Source: Methylobacterium platani (GTDB taxonomy: Bacteria > Pseudomonadota > Alphaproteobacteria > Rhizobiales > Beijerinckiaceae). Taken from it: 64,000 nucleotides of DNA. The stretch is from NCBI RefSeq assembly GCF_001653715.1, contig NZ_LWHQ01000021.1:10696-74695 (forward strand), read 5' to 3'. The position numbers were made by a program, and so were the translations under genes. Shown here one piece after another: positions 9,188-18,488 of the stretch (position 1 is the stretch's first letter; each line of letters opens with the position of its first letter). The notes under the pieces were generated by a model. The model worked only from the letters and a program-made list of their open reading frames with translations, searched no databases and was not told the origin of the DNA.

Positions 9188-9549
9188 CCATGCCGGGCAC
9201 GACCTCGCCCGGTCTGACGCTCCTCGTCTGCGCCGGGCTCGGCTTCCTCGGGCTCGCCGCCCTGTGCCTGAGCCTGGCGCGGCACCATCAGGCCGTGTGG
9301 TCCCACCCGCCGGATCACCGCCGCAGGCTCGGGCTGCGCGGCGCCGGCTGGGCGCTGGTCGCCCTGTCGCTGGCCGTGGCGATCCACCGCGACGGCTGGG
9401 CATTCGGCCCGGTCGACTGGCTGGGCGCGCTCACCGGGGCCGGCCTCCTGCTGATCGTGGTCCAGTCGTACCGGCCGCGGGCGCTGCTCTGGCTGGCGCC
9501 GCTCGCGGCTCTGCTGACCGTCGTGGCGGCGCTCGGGGTGCCGGGTTGA
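9184..9549 (+). CDS. DUF3325-type small membrane protein (iron operon)
   Basis: The 121-residue protein has four hydrophobic stretches: LTLLVCAGLGFLGLAALCLSL, a second near WALVALSLAVAI, and two toward the C-terminus. It starts inside the stop of the PepSY gene (ATGA overlap at 9184-9187). The DUF3325 assignment rests on this operon position and on the H..W..PP....R.LG..GW pattern in the first loop. It is the last gene of the siderophore operon. Confidence 0.75.
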   Translation: MTMPGTTSPGLTLLVCAGLGFLGLAALCLSLARHHQAVWSHPPDHRRRLGLRGAGWALVALSLAVAIHRDGWAFGPVDWLGALTGAGLLLIVVQSYRPRALLWLAPLAALLTVVAALGVPG

Positions 9550-9953
9550 GAGCCGGCGACGCCGTCGACGGACCCGCCCGCAGCCTGCCCGGCGTGGCCG
9601 ACATCCCTGACCGTCACCGCAGCGGGCGTGCAGCGGAATCCGGGAGGCACGATCGCGCGTCGCGATCCTCGTCTCCTTCGAATGAGGGATGACGCAGCGC
9701 CCCGTCCTCTCTAATCCTGTCCGTGACAAGAAAAGCAGAACGGCGGTGAAAAGCCGGCGTGCCGCTTCGCCGGATAGATGATCACCGGTCTCCGACACGC
9801 CGGACCCTGCGCGCGAAGCGTCCGCGACTGAACCGATATCCGGAGCGATGCTGCCTGCGCGGGCCGACAGGACCGCGGACGACGGCGCATGCCCGATCGA
9901 GAACGCCGAAAGAACCCGCCCGGCCCGGTGATGCGGGCCGTCAGGAGGCCTCC
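9550..9953. other. Intergenic region
   Basis: No gene is supported on either strand; the open frames are Arg/Pro-rich shadows. A strong ribosome site, AGGAGG at 9943-9948, belongs to the small exported protein that follows. Confidence 0.5.
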
Positions 9954-10124
9954 ATGCGTGTTCTGACCACCCTCTGCGCCCTCGCCCTGGCCACCGGCCT
10001 GTTCTGGGGCACGATGCTGACCCACCCGCCGACCAGCGAGGCGCGGCCCGGCCTCAGCATCGACACCCGCGCCCTCACGCTCGGCGCCAACCTCCGGGAC
10101 GCGGATCCCTGCGACGCCTACTAG
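9954..10124 (+). CDS. Small exported or membrane-anchored protein
   Basis: This 56-residue protein starts MRVLTTLCALALATGLFWG, a hydrophobic signal or anchor, followed by a short polar tail ending DADPCDAY. AGGAGG sits six bases before the ATG, one of the best ribosome sites in the window. It has no neighbour on its strand for a considerable distance. The family is unknown; a single Cys near the end could allow disulfide linkage. Confidence 0.65.
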   Translation: MRVLTTLCALALATGLFWGTMLTHPPTSEARPGLSIDTRALTLGANLRDADPCDAY

Positions 10125-10207
10125 AGAAGTGCGCGGTCGCTCTGCAACACGCGGACGCTTCGCGACTTTTCGTGCTGGTTCCCGGATCTCCTTCCGCTGT
10201 CGCTTCA

Positions 10208-10250
10208 GTCGTCCGGGAAAGGGGCGGCCAACGATGAATCGTCAGGCCGA
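10208..10250. repeat. Dispersed repeat, copy 2
   Basis: This is the second copy of the segment at 1-45, lying in the 141-base gap between the small exported gene and the aminopeptidase gene. The shared core is GTCGTCCGGGAAAGGGG followed by CGGCCAACGATG. The rest of the gap shows no gene. Confidence 0.6.
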
Positions 10251-10265
10251 GTGCGCCGAAACGCT

Positions 10266-12113
10266 CTAGGCCGGGTGGCGGACGCCCGACGAGACCGGCT
10301 GCGTCGCCTCCGCCAGCCAGGCCCGGGTCTCCGCATCCACGAGGTCGGACACGGTCTCGCGCACCCGGGCGTGATAGGCGTCGAGCCACGCCGTCTCCTC
10401 CCGGGTGAGCAGGTCCGGGGCCACCAGCGCGAGGTCGATCGGCGCGAGGGTCAGGGTCTCGAAGCCGAGCATCGGGCGCTCGCCCCCCGGAATCTCGCGC
10501 TCCTCGACCAGGACGAGGTTCTCGATCCGGATGCCGAAGGCGCGGGGCTTGTAGTAGCCGGGCTCGTTCGAGACGATCATGCCGGGCTGGAGCGCCGCCG
10601 TGCCGGTCTTGGCGATGCGCTGCGGTCCTTCGTGCACCGACAGGAAGGCGCCGACGCCGTGGCCGGTGCCGTGGTCGAAGTCGAGGCCGGCCTCCCAGAG
10701 CGGGCGGCGGGCGAAGGCGTCGATCTGCGCGCCCGTGGTGCCGCGGGGAAACGACGCGGTCGCGATGGCGATGTGGCCCTTGAGCACGCGGGTGAAGCGG
10801 TCGCGCATCTCCGCGCTCGGGGTGCCGACCGCGACGGTGCGGGTGATGTCGGTGGTGCCGTCGCCGTATTGCGCGCCGGAATCGATCAGGAACAGCTCGC
10901 CGGGCTGCACCCGCCGGTCGGTGCCGCGGGTCACGCGGTAATGCACGATGGCGCCGTTCGGCCCGGACCCCGAGATGGTCGGGAAGGCGACCTCGCGCAG
11001 GGCGTTCGATTCGGCCCGGAACGCCTCGAGCCGCACCACCGCGTCGATCTCGGAGATCGCGCCGCCGGGGGCCTCGCGGGCGAGCCAGGCGAGGAAGCGG
11101 GTCACCGCCGCGCCGTCGCGGACGTGCGCGGCGCGGGAGCCGGCGATCTCGGCCGCGTTCTTCACCGCCTTCATGGCGGTGATCGGATCGGGCCCGACAT
11201 CGAGCGACCCGCCCGCCGCCTCGACCCGCCGGCCGAGCGCGACCGCGCCGGTGGCGGCATCGATCCGCACCCGGGCCTTGGCGGCGCCGAGCGCGTCGAG
11301 GGCGTCCGGCAGCGCGCCGGGCTCGTCGCGGTCGGCGAGGCCATCGAGCGCCGCCGCGGCCTCGGTCCCGACCTTGCCGGGGTCGAGGAACAGGCGCGGC
11401 CGGCCCTCGCGCGGGATCACCGCGTAGCCGAGCGGCAGGGGTGTGTGCGCGACGTCGCCGCCGCGGATGTTGAAGGCCCAGGCGAGGTTGTGCGGGTCCG
11501 ACACGACCAGCGCGTCGAGCCGCGCCCTGGCCAGGGCCGCGCGCACCCGGTCGAGCTTCGCGGCCGCGGCCTCGCCGGAGAGGTGCTCCGGATGCGGCAC
11601 GACGGGCGCCCGCGGGGCGGCCGGGCGGTCGATCCAGACGAGGTCGACGAGGTTGAGGGAGGTCGGCTCGACGCGCCCGCCCGCGGCCGCGGCGGCCCGC
11701 TCCAGCCGGGCAAGGCCGTCCGCCGTGTGCAGCCAGGGATCGTAGGCGAGCACCCCGCCCGCCGGCAGGTTGGCCTCGATCCAGGCCTCGACGGAGGTCT
11801 CGGCCAGCGGCACCGGGGTGACGACCGCCGTGTCGACCTGCTCCCCGGCCTGGAGGGTGTAGCGCCCGTCCACCACCAGGGCGGCCTTGTCGGCGAGCAC
11901 CACGGCGGTGCCGGCCGAGCCGGTGAAGCCGGTCAGCCAGGCCAGCCGCTCGGCGTTGGGCGGCACGTATTCGGACTGGTGCTCGTCGGCGCGGGGCACG
12001 ACGAAGCCGGCGAGGCCCCGTTGCGCCATTGCGGCCCGGAGCGCGGCGATCCGCGCCGCGCCCTCCCGGTGGCTGGGATCCTCGAAGCTCTGGAAGCGGG
12101 CGGTCTGGCTCAT
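10266..12113 (-). CDS. Aminopeptidase P family (Xaa-Pro) metallopeptidase
   Basis: It removes the N-terminal residue from peptides with proline in second position, in the cytoplasm. The 615 residues give the long three-domain form. Two creatinase-like N-terminal domains begin MSQTARFQSFEDPSHREG and DGRYTLQAGEQVD. The pita-bread domain carries the dimetal ligands: LIDSGAQYGDGTTDITRT (two Asp), HGTGHGVG (His), NEPGYY (Glu) and RIENLVLV (Glu). The ATG at 12113 begins the recognisable protein; the frame to 12149 adds an Arg/Pro tail. It stands alone on the minus strand ahead of the DUF2125 gene. Confidence 0.93.
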   Translation of the reverse strand: MSQTARFQSFEDPSHREGAARIAALRAAMAQRGLAGFVVPRADEHQSEYVPPNAERLAWLTGFTGSAGTAVVLADKAALVVDGRYTLQAGEQVDTAVVTPVPLAETSVEAWIEANLPAGGVLAYDPWLHTADGLARLERAAAAAGGRVEPTSLNLVDLVWIDRPAAPRAPVVPHPEHLSGEAAAAKLDRVRAALARARLDALVVSDPHNLAWAFNIRGGDVAHTPLPLGYAVIPREGRPRLFLDPGKVGTEAAAALDGLADRDEPGALPDALDALGAAKARVRIDAATGAVALGRRVEAAGGSLDVGPDPITAMKAVKNAAEIAGSRAAHVRDGAAVTRFLAWLAREAPGGAISEIDAVVRLEAFRAESNALREVAFPTISGSGPNGAIVHYRVTRGTDRRVQPGELFLIDSGAQYGDGTTDITRTVAVGTPSAEMRDRFTRVLKGHIAIATASFPRGTTGAQIDAFARRPLWEAGLDFDHGTGHGVGAFLSVHEGPQRIAKTGTAALQPGMIVSNEPGYYKPRAFGIRIENLVLVEEREIPGGERPMLGFETLTLAPIDLALVAPDLLTREETAWLDAYHARVRETVSDLVDAETRAWLAEATQPVSSGVRHPA

Positions 12114-12162
12114 GCCCCCTGGGGTACGACGCCCCGGGCGGGGCGGCAACCGCCCGCAGCGC

Positions 12163-13320
12163 TCAATAGAGCGGCTGCAGCCGGACGTTCGGCACCGCGA
12201 ACGGCCCGACCACTACCCGCCCGCCGGTGAGACGGACCGTGGGCAGCACCTTCAGGGGCGGCTCGCCGGGGCGGTCCTGGCCGCCCGGGGCGGGCTGGCC
12301 CGGGGCCGGCTCCCGGCGGCGCCCGCCGAGGAACTGGCCGACGATGTTGCCGATCAGCGCCGCGCCGTCGCCGCCGAGGCGCGCCCCGATCTGCTCGCTG
12401 ATGAGCGGGGCGATCACCTGTTCGAGGCCCGCCGTGCGCACGTCGAGCTGGCCCGTCGGCCGGTGCTCGTCGTCGAGGGAGAGCACGCCCTGCGCCCGCA
12501 GGCGCCGGCTGCCCTTCTCGGCGGCGAGGCTCGCGATCTCGACCGCGCCGCCGGCCTCGCGCCAGCGCTCGAGCTCCTGCGCCAGGGTGCGGGTGCGGAA
12601 GCCCGCCGCCCGCGTCACGGTGGCGTCGAGGGCGATGTCGGCGGGCTCGGTGCCGCCGAGCACGGGATCGAGCAGCGGCAGGCCGGCCTGCATCACCCGC
12701 AGGCTGAGATCGACCGCGCCGTCGGTGGCGAAGCGCCCCGGGGTCGGCCGGGCATGCAGCTCGAGATGCCTGGCCGAGAAATCGATCGGCGAGGGATCGG
12801 CGCCGGTGACGGCGCCTTTCAGCCCGTCGACCACCAGGGAAGCGCGCTGGAAGCCGTCGCCGGTGACGTGCAGGCTCGCCTCGAGGTCGCTCCAGGTCAC
12901 GTCGGCGTCGAGGCCGCCCTGCTGCACCTTGAACGGCCCGGTCGCCTCCAGGATCACGTGGCGCGGCTGGTAGACCTGCGCCACCGCCACCACCGGCCCG
13001 ACGGTGAAGCGCACGTCCGAGCGGGCAAACCCCAGCGACGAGCAGCGCAGCTCGAAGCGGAAGGGGTAGCCGGTGAGCGAGCGGTCGGCGCAGGTCCATT
13101 GCCGCCCGGCCTGCGCCTCGCGGGCGAACCAGCCGTCGATCTCGCTCTCGGCCTTGCCCCGCAGCCAGAACCAGCCCCCGGTCCAGACCAGCGCCAGCAC
13201 GACGAGCAGCACGAACGGCGCGAACAGTCCGAGGCGCAGGCCGGGCCCGCGGCGCGGGCCCTCGCCCGTGCGCGGCGTCTCGTTCGTCGGCCCAACGGTG
13301 GTCGGCCTGTCCATCGGCAT
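12163..13320 (-). CDS. DUF2125 domain protein, membrane-anchored
   Basis: The protein (about 385 residues) has one N-terminal membrane helix (LFAPFVLLVVLALVWTGGWFWL) and then a large domain outside the cytoplasm. Landmarks match the alphaproteobacterial DUF2125 family: WTCADRSLTGYPFRFELRC shortly after the helix and repeated VDLSLRV/LDADVTW-like strands. The function is not established; the AsmA-like strand pattern suggests an envelope role. The start is uncertain between ATGs at 13320 and 13314. It lies 49 bases upstream of the aminopeptidase start and may be co-transcribed. Confidence 0.8.
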   Translation of the reverse strand: MPMDRPTTVGPTNETPRTGEGPRRGPGLRLGLFAPFVLLVVLALVWTGGWFWLRGKAESEIDGWFAREAQAGRQWTCADRSLTGYPFRFELRCSSLGFARSDVRFTVGPVVAVAQVYQPRHVILEATGPFKVQQGGLDADVTWSDLEASLHVTGDGFQRASLVVDGLKGAVTGADPSPIDFSARHLELHARPTPGRFATDGAVDLSLRVMQAGLPLLDPVLGGTEPADIALDATVTRAAGFRTRTLAQELERWREAGGAVEIASLAAEKGSRRLRAQGVLSLDDEHRPTGQLDVRTAGLEQVIAPLISEQIGARLGGDGAALIGNIVGQFLGGRRREPAPGQPAPGGQDRPGEPPLKVLPTVRLTGGRVVVGPFAVPNVRLQPLY

Positions 13321-13465
13321 GATCCCGGCGCTGCGGCGGCCCGCGGGCCGCCCGGATTGAACCGCGTCCCCGTAGCTGCTACCGGCCGCGCCCGGCAAGT
13401 GAGGCTATCTCACGAGGTCGTGCCGGCAAGACGCACGGCGAGACGCAAGAACGAGCGGGGGGCGG

Positions 13466-14014
13466 ATGACGATGGAGGCGGGGACACCGTCGGATCTCTG
13501 GGTGTTCGGCTACGGCTCGCTGATGTGGCGGCCGGGCTTCCCCTTCGTCGAGAGCGGCCCGGGCCGCCTGCGCGGCTACCACCGCTCGCTCTGCGTGCTC
13601 TCGCACGTCCATCGCGGCACGCCGGAGCGGCCGGGCCTGGTGCTCGGCCTCGACCGCGGCGGCTCGTGCCGCGGCACGGCGTTCCGGGTCGCCCGCGCCG
13701 ACGCGGCCGAAACGCTCGCCTACCTGCGCGAGCGCGAGCAGGTCACGGCGGTCTACGTCGAGCGGGTGCTCGGCGTCACCCTGGACGACGGGCGCCGGAT
13801 CGAGGCGGTGACCTACCTCGTCGACCGGCGCCATCCGCAATATGCCGGCCGCCTGCCGGAGGCCGAGCTGGTGCGTCTGGTGCGCCAGGGCCTCGGGCGC
13901 TCGGGCGCCAACCCGGACTACGTCCGCCACACCCACGACCAGCTCGTCGCCATGGGCATCCCCGACCCGATGCTCGCCCGCCTCGCCGCCGCCTGCGCGG
14001 TGCCGAGCCCGTAA
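13466..14014 (+). CDS. chaC: Glutathione-specific gamma-glutamylcyclotransferase
   Basis: ChaC-type enzymes cleave glutathione to 5-oxoproline and Cys-Gly in the cytoplasm. The 182-residue length and WVFGYGSLMWRPGFPF near the N-terminus (the YGSL substrate loop) are diagnostic. So are RSLCVLSHVHRGTPE.PGLVLGLD and the Glu in YLREREQ that serves as general base. The C-terminal YVRHTHDQL is also typical. The gene is monocistronic as far as seen; the next gene starts 113 bases on. Confidence 0.9.
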   Translation: MTMEAGTPSDLWVFGYGSLMWRPGFPFVESGPGRLRGYHRSLCVLSHVHRGTPERPGLVLGLDRGGSCRGTAFRVARADAAETLAYLREREQVTAVYVERVLGVTLDDGRRIEAVTYLVDRRHPQYAGRLPEAELVRLVRQGLGRSGANPDYVRHTHDQLVAMGIPDPMLARLAAACAVPSP

Positions 14015-14126
14015 CGGTCGAGCAAGGATGCGCCGAGGCCGGGCCGATCATTTCCGGTTCAGGCGCGTTGGTTCGTTTGGGCCGCCAAGAGCCCGAACAG
14101 GCATTGCCGGGAGCGCCTCCGCGTTG

Positions 14127-15407
14127 ATGAACCCCACCACCCACCTCGCCCTGATCAACGCCTTCGTCGGCGACATCCAGGGCGGGCTCGGCCCGTTCCT
14201 CGGCACCTGGCTGGCGCAGGCCGCGCAATGGGGCCCGAGCGAGGTCGGCCTCGTCACCACCATCGTGGGCTTCGCCACCCTGGGCCTGAGCGGGCCGCTC
14301 GGCGCCCTCGTCGACCGGCTCGGCCGGCCCCGGATGCTGATCGCGGCGGCCTGCGCGGCGATCCTGGTCGGCACCCTGCTGCTACTGCCGGCGCGCTCGT
14401 TCGTGCCCGTGCTCGTCGCGCAGTTCATCGCCGCCGCCGGCGGCACCCTGGTGGTACCGGCGGTGACGGCGCTGACCCTCGGCATGGTCGGCAAGCAGGC
14501 CTTTCCCAAGCAGCAGGGCCGCAACCAGGCCTGGAACCACGTCGGCATCCTGGGCGCGGCGCTCGCGATCAGCTTCGGCACGCCGGTGATGGGCCCGAGC
14601 ATCGCCTTCTGGGTGCTGGGCGGCCTCTCCGCCTGCGCCATCGCGGCGGCGCTGACGACGCCGAGACAAGCCTATAACGGCCGCCGCGCCGTCGGCTGGA
14701 GGGAGGACGACCCGGACGACAAGCCGGAGCGCTCCGGCATCCTGAAGGTCCTCGCCGACCGGCGCCTGCTGATCCTCTCGGCGGCGCTGGCCCTGTTCAA
14801 CCTCGCCAACGGCTCGATGCTGAGCCTGCTCGGCCAGAAGCTCGTCGCCTCGGGCCAGGACGGCACCGGCTGGACCGCCCGCTACGTCATCGTCGCGCAG
14901 GCCGTGATGATCCCGGTGGCGTTGTTCGCCGGCTCGCTCGCCGACCGGCGCGGGCGGCGCCAGCTCCTCCTCGTCGCCTGCGCGGTGCTGCCGGCCCGCG
15001 CGCTCCTCTCCGCCTTCCTGTCCGATCCGTACTGGCTGATCCTCGCCGAGGTGCTGGACGGCGTCGCCTCCGGCGTCATCGGCGTCGCGGTGCCGGTGGT
15101 GGTGGCGGACCTGACCTGGGGCTCGGGCCGCACCCAGACGGCGCTCGGCACGGTCGCGGCGGTGCAGGGCGTCGGCGGTGCCCTGTCGGGGTGGGTCGGC
15201 GGGCTCCTCGCGCTCCATCTCGGCTGGACCTGGGCCTTCCTGGCGCTCGCCGTGCCGGCCGGCCTCGCCCTGATGATGGCGCTGTGGCTCGAGGAGACCT
15301 GCGCCCCCGGCGGCCAGGACGGGGCCGGGGCGGCCTGCAGCCAGTCGAAGCCGCCCGAGGAGGCCGAGCCGCGCCGCGAGGAGGCGGGGGCGCCGGCGGG
15401 GCCGTGA
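14127..15407 (+). CDS. MFS transporter
   Basis: The protein has 426 residues and about twelve membrane segments in two halves. The MFS signature between helices 2 and 3 appears as GALVDRLGRPRML, and the matching signature in the second half as GSLADRRGRRQLL. ATG at 14127 begins MNPTTHLALINAFVGDIQGG; the frame upstream is a shadow of chaC. The C-terminus is a Gly/Pro/Glu-rich cytoplasmic tail. The substrate is unknown; the overall look is of a small drug or metabolite exporter. Confidence 0.85.
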   Translation: MNPTTHLALINAFVGDIQGGLGPFLGTWLAQAAQWGPSEVGLVTTIVGFATLGLSGPLGALVDRLGRPRMLIAAACAAILVGTLLLLPARSFVPVLVAQFIAAAGGTLVVPAVTALTLGMVGKQAFPKQQGRNQAWNHVGILGAALAISFGTPVMGPSIAFWVLGGLSACAIAAALTTPRQAYNGRRAVGWREDDPDDKPERSGILKVLADRRLLILSAALALFNLANGSMLSLLGQKLVASGQDGTGWTARYVIVAQAVMIPVALFAGSLADRRGRRQLLLVACAVLPARALLSAFLSDPYWLILAEVLDGVASGVIGVAVPVVVADLTWGSGRTQTALGTVAAVQGVGGALSGWVGGLLALHLGWTWAFLALAVPAGLALMMALWLEETCAPGGQDGAGAACSQSKPPEEAEPRREEAGAPAGP

Positions 15408-15536
15408 GGCCTCGCCGGGGAGGCGGCCCCTCGCCCTCGCCGGGGACGGCGTCGGCTGACCCCTGGACAGGGCGGAGGCCGGCGTGATGCTATCGCGGCT
15501 CGACGTCCCTGAGGCTCCTGAGGTGAGTGCGCCCCC

Positions 15537-16379
15537 ATGAAGACGCTTCTCGTTCCGGTCGCCCGCCACACCCTGCTCGATTCGGTGCTCGACACCGCCG
15601 TGCTCGCCGCCCGCCGCTTCGGCGCCAGCATCGAGGGGTTCGGCCTGCGGCCGGCGCTCGCCGAGTACGTCCCGGTCGACATGGTCGGGGGCATGACCTG
15701 GGTGCGCGACGAGGAGACCGACCTCGTCGAGGCCCGCGATTGCGGCGGGCTGTTCACCGCCGCGATGGAGCGCCACGGCGTCGCCCGCGAGAGCGCCGAC
15801 ATCGGCAAGAACGGCGCGCGCTGGCGCTGGCTGCCGGATGCGCCCCCCGGCGACGGTTTCCTCGCCCAGCACGCGCGGCTGTTCTGCGCCACCGTCGTCG
15901 GCCGGCCCGGCAGCGGCGAGGGCGCGCCGCGCATGACGACCCTCGAGGCGGTGCTGTTCGAGAGCGGGCGCCCCCTCGTCATCGCCCCGCCGAACCCGCC
16001 CGCGAGCATCGGCGAGACCGTGGTGATCGCCTGGAACGGCTCGACCGAGACCGCCCGCGCCGTCGCCTTCGCGGCGCCGTTCCTGCGCGCCGCCTCCCGG
16101 ATCGAGGTCCTGGGCGTCGATGCCGGCATGGTGCCGGGCCCGAGCGCCGAGGAACTGGCGGCCGTCCTCAACCGCGAGGGCCTGTCGGCGCAGGGGCGCA
16201 CCCTGGCGGCCGGCCGCCGGACCGCCGGCGAGGTCTTCCTCACCGAGGCCGAGGCGATCGGCTGCGACCTCCTCGTCAAGGGCGCCTACACCCAGAGCCG
16301 CCTGCGCCAGATGATCTTCGGCGGCGCCACCAGCCACATCCTCGCCCACGCCGCCATGCCGGTGCTGATGGCGCATTGA
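15537..16379 (+). CDS. Universal stress protein (tandem UspA type)
   Basis: The 280-residue protein has two UspA-like halves. The first starts MKTLLVPVARHTLLDSVLDTA. The second starts TVVIAWNGSTETARAV and ends DLLVKGAYTQSRLRQMIFG followed by a Gly/Ser-type ATP-loop region and HAAMPVLM. Such proteins bind ATP or act as stress-survival factors in the cytoplasm. It is followed after 9 bases by a HIT-family gene, so the two are probably one transcript. Confidence 0.88.
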   Translation: MKTLLVPVARHTLLDSVLDTAVLAARRFGASIEGFGLRPALAEYVPVDMVGGMTWVRDEETDLVEARDCGGLFTAAMERHGVARESADIGKNGARWRWLPDAPPGDGFLAQHARLFCATVVGRPGSGEGAPRMTTLEAVLFESGRPLVIAPPNPPASIGETVVIAWNGSTETARAVAFAAPFLRAASRIEVLGVDAGMVPGPSAEELAAVLNREGLSAQGRTLAAGRRTAGEVFLTEAEAIGCDLLVKGAYTQSRLRQMIFGGATSHILAHAAMPVLMAH

Positions 16380-16388
16380 CGGACCGCG

Positions 16389-16802
16389 ATGACCGATTTC
16401 ACCCTCGATCCCCGGCTGTCCGCCGACACCATCGCGCTCGGCGACCTCGCCCTGTCGAGCGTGCTGCTGCTCGACGACAAGCGCTTCCCCTGGCTCGTCC
16501 TGGTGCCGCGGCTGCCCGGCCTCTCCGAGCTCACCGACCTGTCCCCCGAGGATTCGGCCCGCCTGATGGAGGAGACCCGGCTCGCGGTGGGAGTGATGCA
16601 GGCGCTCGCCAAGCCCGACAAGGTGAATGTCGGGGCGCTCGGCAACGTGGTGGCGCAGCTCCACGTCCACGTGGTCGGGCGGTTCCGCTCCGACCCGGCC
16701 TGGCCCGGCCCGGTCTGGGGCTACGGCACCCGCGAGCCCTATCCGGCGCACGCGGCGGCGCAGCTGGTGGAACGGGCAAGGGCGCTGTTCGCGGCGGCGT
16801 GA
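16389..16802 (+). CDS. HIT-domain protein (histidine-triad family)
   Basis: HIT proteins are nucleotide-binding hydrolases or transferases. In this 137-residue protein the triad region reads QLHVHVVGRF. The first two His are present but the last His of the classical HxHxH is replaced by Val. NVGALGNVV just before it and a WPGPVWG segment after it are typical of a proteobacterial subgroup with this change. Catalysis may differ from the classical HINT/FHIT enzymes. It lies 9 bases after the stress-protein gene. Confidence 0.85.
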   Translation: MTDFTLDPRLSADTIALGDLALSSVLLLDDKRFPWLVLVPRLPGLSELTDLSPEDSARLMEETRLAVGVMQALAKPDKVNVGALGNVVAQLHVHVVGRFRSDPAWPGPVWGYGTREPYPAHAAAQLVERARALFAAA

Positions 16803-16828
16803 GCGGCGGGGCATCGCCGGCACGCCGT

Positions 16829-16875
16829 CGGCGGAATTCCGCCGGCCCACATCCCCGGCCGGCGGAATGTCGCGC
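16829..16875. promoter_or_regulatory. Candidate DctD upstream activator sites
   Basis: CGGCGGAATTCCGCCG at 16829-16844 is a perfect 16-bp palindrome. A second, imperfect copy, GGCGGAATGTCGCGC, starts at 16861. Their centres are about 32 bp apart and about 70-110 bp upstream of the sigma-54 promoter at 16937. That spacing suits binding of a dimeric enhancer protein to one face of the DNA. The first palindrome might instead be a terminator hairpin for the HIT gene. Confidence 0.5.
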
Positions 16876-16936
16876 AAAACCGGGTCCCTCCTGGTGATAA
16901 CTGTCTGATCGAGAAGGGTATTTTATTTCTCCGGGG

Positions 16937-16954
16937 TTGGCCCCGCGCTTGCCA
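16937..16954 (+). promoter_or_regulatory. Sigma-54 (-24/-12) promoter of kgtP
   Basis: TTGGCCCCGCGCTTGCCA matches the RpoN consensus TTGGCACG-N4-TTGCW. GG (16939-16940) and GC (16951-16952) stand exactly 12 bases apart. It lies 116 bases before the kgtP start, and the genes downstream of kgtP include a sigma-54 activator (DctD). Regulation of kgtP by DctBD is therefore likely. Confidence 0.75.
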
Positions 16955-17069
16955 TCGCTCTCCCGCGTCCCGCCGACGCTCTCCGCGAAGAGGCCGACAG
17001 GCCCCGGAGCCTCGGACGGGACGATCCGGCCCGCGTCGTTGCGGGCGAACCAGATCAGGGAGAACGTCC

Positions 17070-18395
17070 ATGAGCATGGCCGCACCCGTGGCCGTCGAGG
17101 CGGCGCCCGTCGAGGCGACCGACCGGCAGAAGATCAAGGCCATCGTCGCCGCCTCGTCCGGCAACCTCGTCGAGTGGTACGACTTCTACGCCTACGCCTT
17201 CACGTCGATCTACTTCGCCTCGGCGTTCTTCCCGTCGAGCAGCCCGACCGGCCAGCTGCTCGCCACCGCCGGCATCTTCGCGGTCGGCTTCTTCATGCGG
17301 CCGCTCGGCGGCTGGATCTTCGGGCGCATCGCCGACCGGCGCGGCCGCAAGTCCTCGATGGTGTTCTCGGTGCTGCTGATGTGCGCCGGCTCGCTGATGA
17401 TCGGCCTGCTGCCGACCTACGAGACGATCGGCGTGCTCGCCCCGGTCCTGCTCCTCGTCGCCCGCCTCGCGCAGGGGCTCTCGGTCGGCGGCGAGTACGG
17501 CACGGCGGCGACCTACATGAGCGAGATCGCCGGCAGGGGCCGGCGCGGCTTCCTGTCGTCGTTCCAGTACGTCACCCTGATCGGCGGCCAGCTGCTGGCG
17601 GTGCTGGTGGTGTTCGCGCTCCAGCACGTGCTCACGGCCGAGGAGATGCGGGGCTGGGGCTGGCGCATCCCGTTCCTGATCGGCGCTGCCGCGGCCGTCG
17701 TCGCGATGATGCTGCGCGGCTCGCTCAAGGAATCCGCCTCGCACGCGGCGATGACGAGCAAGGAGGCCGGCTCGCTGCGCGCCCTGATGCAGCACAAGCG
17801 GGCGCTGCTGATCACCCTCGCCTTCACCATGGGCGGCTCGCTCTACTTCTACACCATGACGACCTACATGCAGAAATTCCTGGTCAACACGGTGAAGCTC
17901 GACCTCAAGACGGTCTCGACCGTGATGACTCTGGCGCTGGTGGTGTTCATGCTGCTGCAGCCGGTCTTCGGCGCCCTGTCCGACCGGATCGGGCGGCGCA
18001 ACAACATGATCCTGTTCAGCGGGCTGGCGATGCTCGGCGCGGTGCCGCTGCTGTCGAGCCTGTCTCTGGCGACGAATCCGTGGGCCGCCTTCGGGCTGAT
18101 CCTGACCGGCCTCGTGATCGCGACCTTCTACACCTCGATCAGCGGCGTGGTGAAGGCCGAACTGTTCCCGGCCGAGGTGCGGGCGCTCGGCGTCGGCCTG
18201 CCCTACGCCATCGCCAACGCGCTGTTCGGCGGCACGGCGGAATACGTCGCGCTGTCGTTCAAGACCTACGGCAACGAGAGCCTGTTCTTCTGGTACGTCG
18301 CCGCCATGGCGGCGGTCGCCTTCGCCGCCTCGCTGTGGATGCCCGATACCCGCAAGTACGGCTACCTCGACGGCAACGGCCGGATGGGCGACTGA
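17070..18395 (+). CDS. kgtP: Alpha-ketoglutarate/dicarboxylate permease (MHS family)
   Basis: This is a proton symporter of the metabolite:H+ group of the MFS. The 441 residues align closely with E. coli Kgt[17 protein letters not shown] at the start of helix 1, [21 protein letters not shown] at the helix 2-3 loop, [13 protein letters not shown] and [15 protein letters not shown]. Twelve helices are evident. The gene has its own sigma-54 promoter and is followed by dctB and dctD. The real substrate could therefore be a C4- or C5-dicarboxylate. A strong hairpin separates it from dctB. Confidence 0.9.
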   Translation: MSMAAPVAVEAAPVEATDRQKIKAIVAASSGNLVEWYDFYAYAFTSIYFASAFFPSSSPTGQLLATAGIFAVGFFMRPLGGWIFGRIADRRGRKSSMVFSVLLMCAGSLMIGLLPTYETIGVLAPVLLLVARLAQGLSVGGEYGTAATYMSEIAGRGRRGFLSSFQYVTLIGGQLLAVLVVFALQHVLTAEEMRGWGWRIPFLIGAAAAVVAMMLRGSLKESASHAAMTSKEAGSLRALMQHKRALLITLAFTMGGSLYFYTMTTYMQKFLVNTVKLDLKTVSTVMTLALVVFMLLQPVFGALSDRIGRRNNMILFSGLAMLGAVPLLSSLSLATNPWAAFGLILTGLVIATFYTSISGVVKAELFPAEVRALGVGLPYAIANALFGGTAEYVALSFKTYGNESLFFWYVAAMAAVAFAASLWMPDTRKYGYLDGNGRMGD

Positions 18396-18405
18396 TCCGG
18401 ACACG

Positions 18406-18430
18406 GCCGGGCCCCGGAACGGGGCCCGGC
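18406..18430 (+). terminator. GC-rich hairpin after kgtP
   Basis: GCCGGGCCCCG, a GAA loop, then the exact complement form an 11-bp stem starting 10 bases after the kgtP stop. There is no U-tract, so it may stabilise the kgtP mRNA or partly attenuate transcription into dctBD rather than terminate fully. Confidence 0.55.
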
Positions 18431-18488
18431 AGAGATCCAGGGAACAGGGATCCGGGATCCCGCGCCCTTCGCAGCCGAGGCCTCCGGC

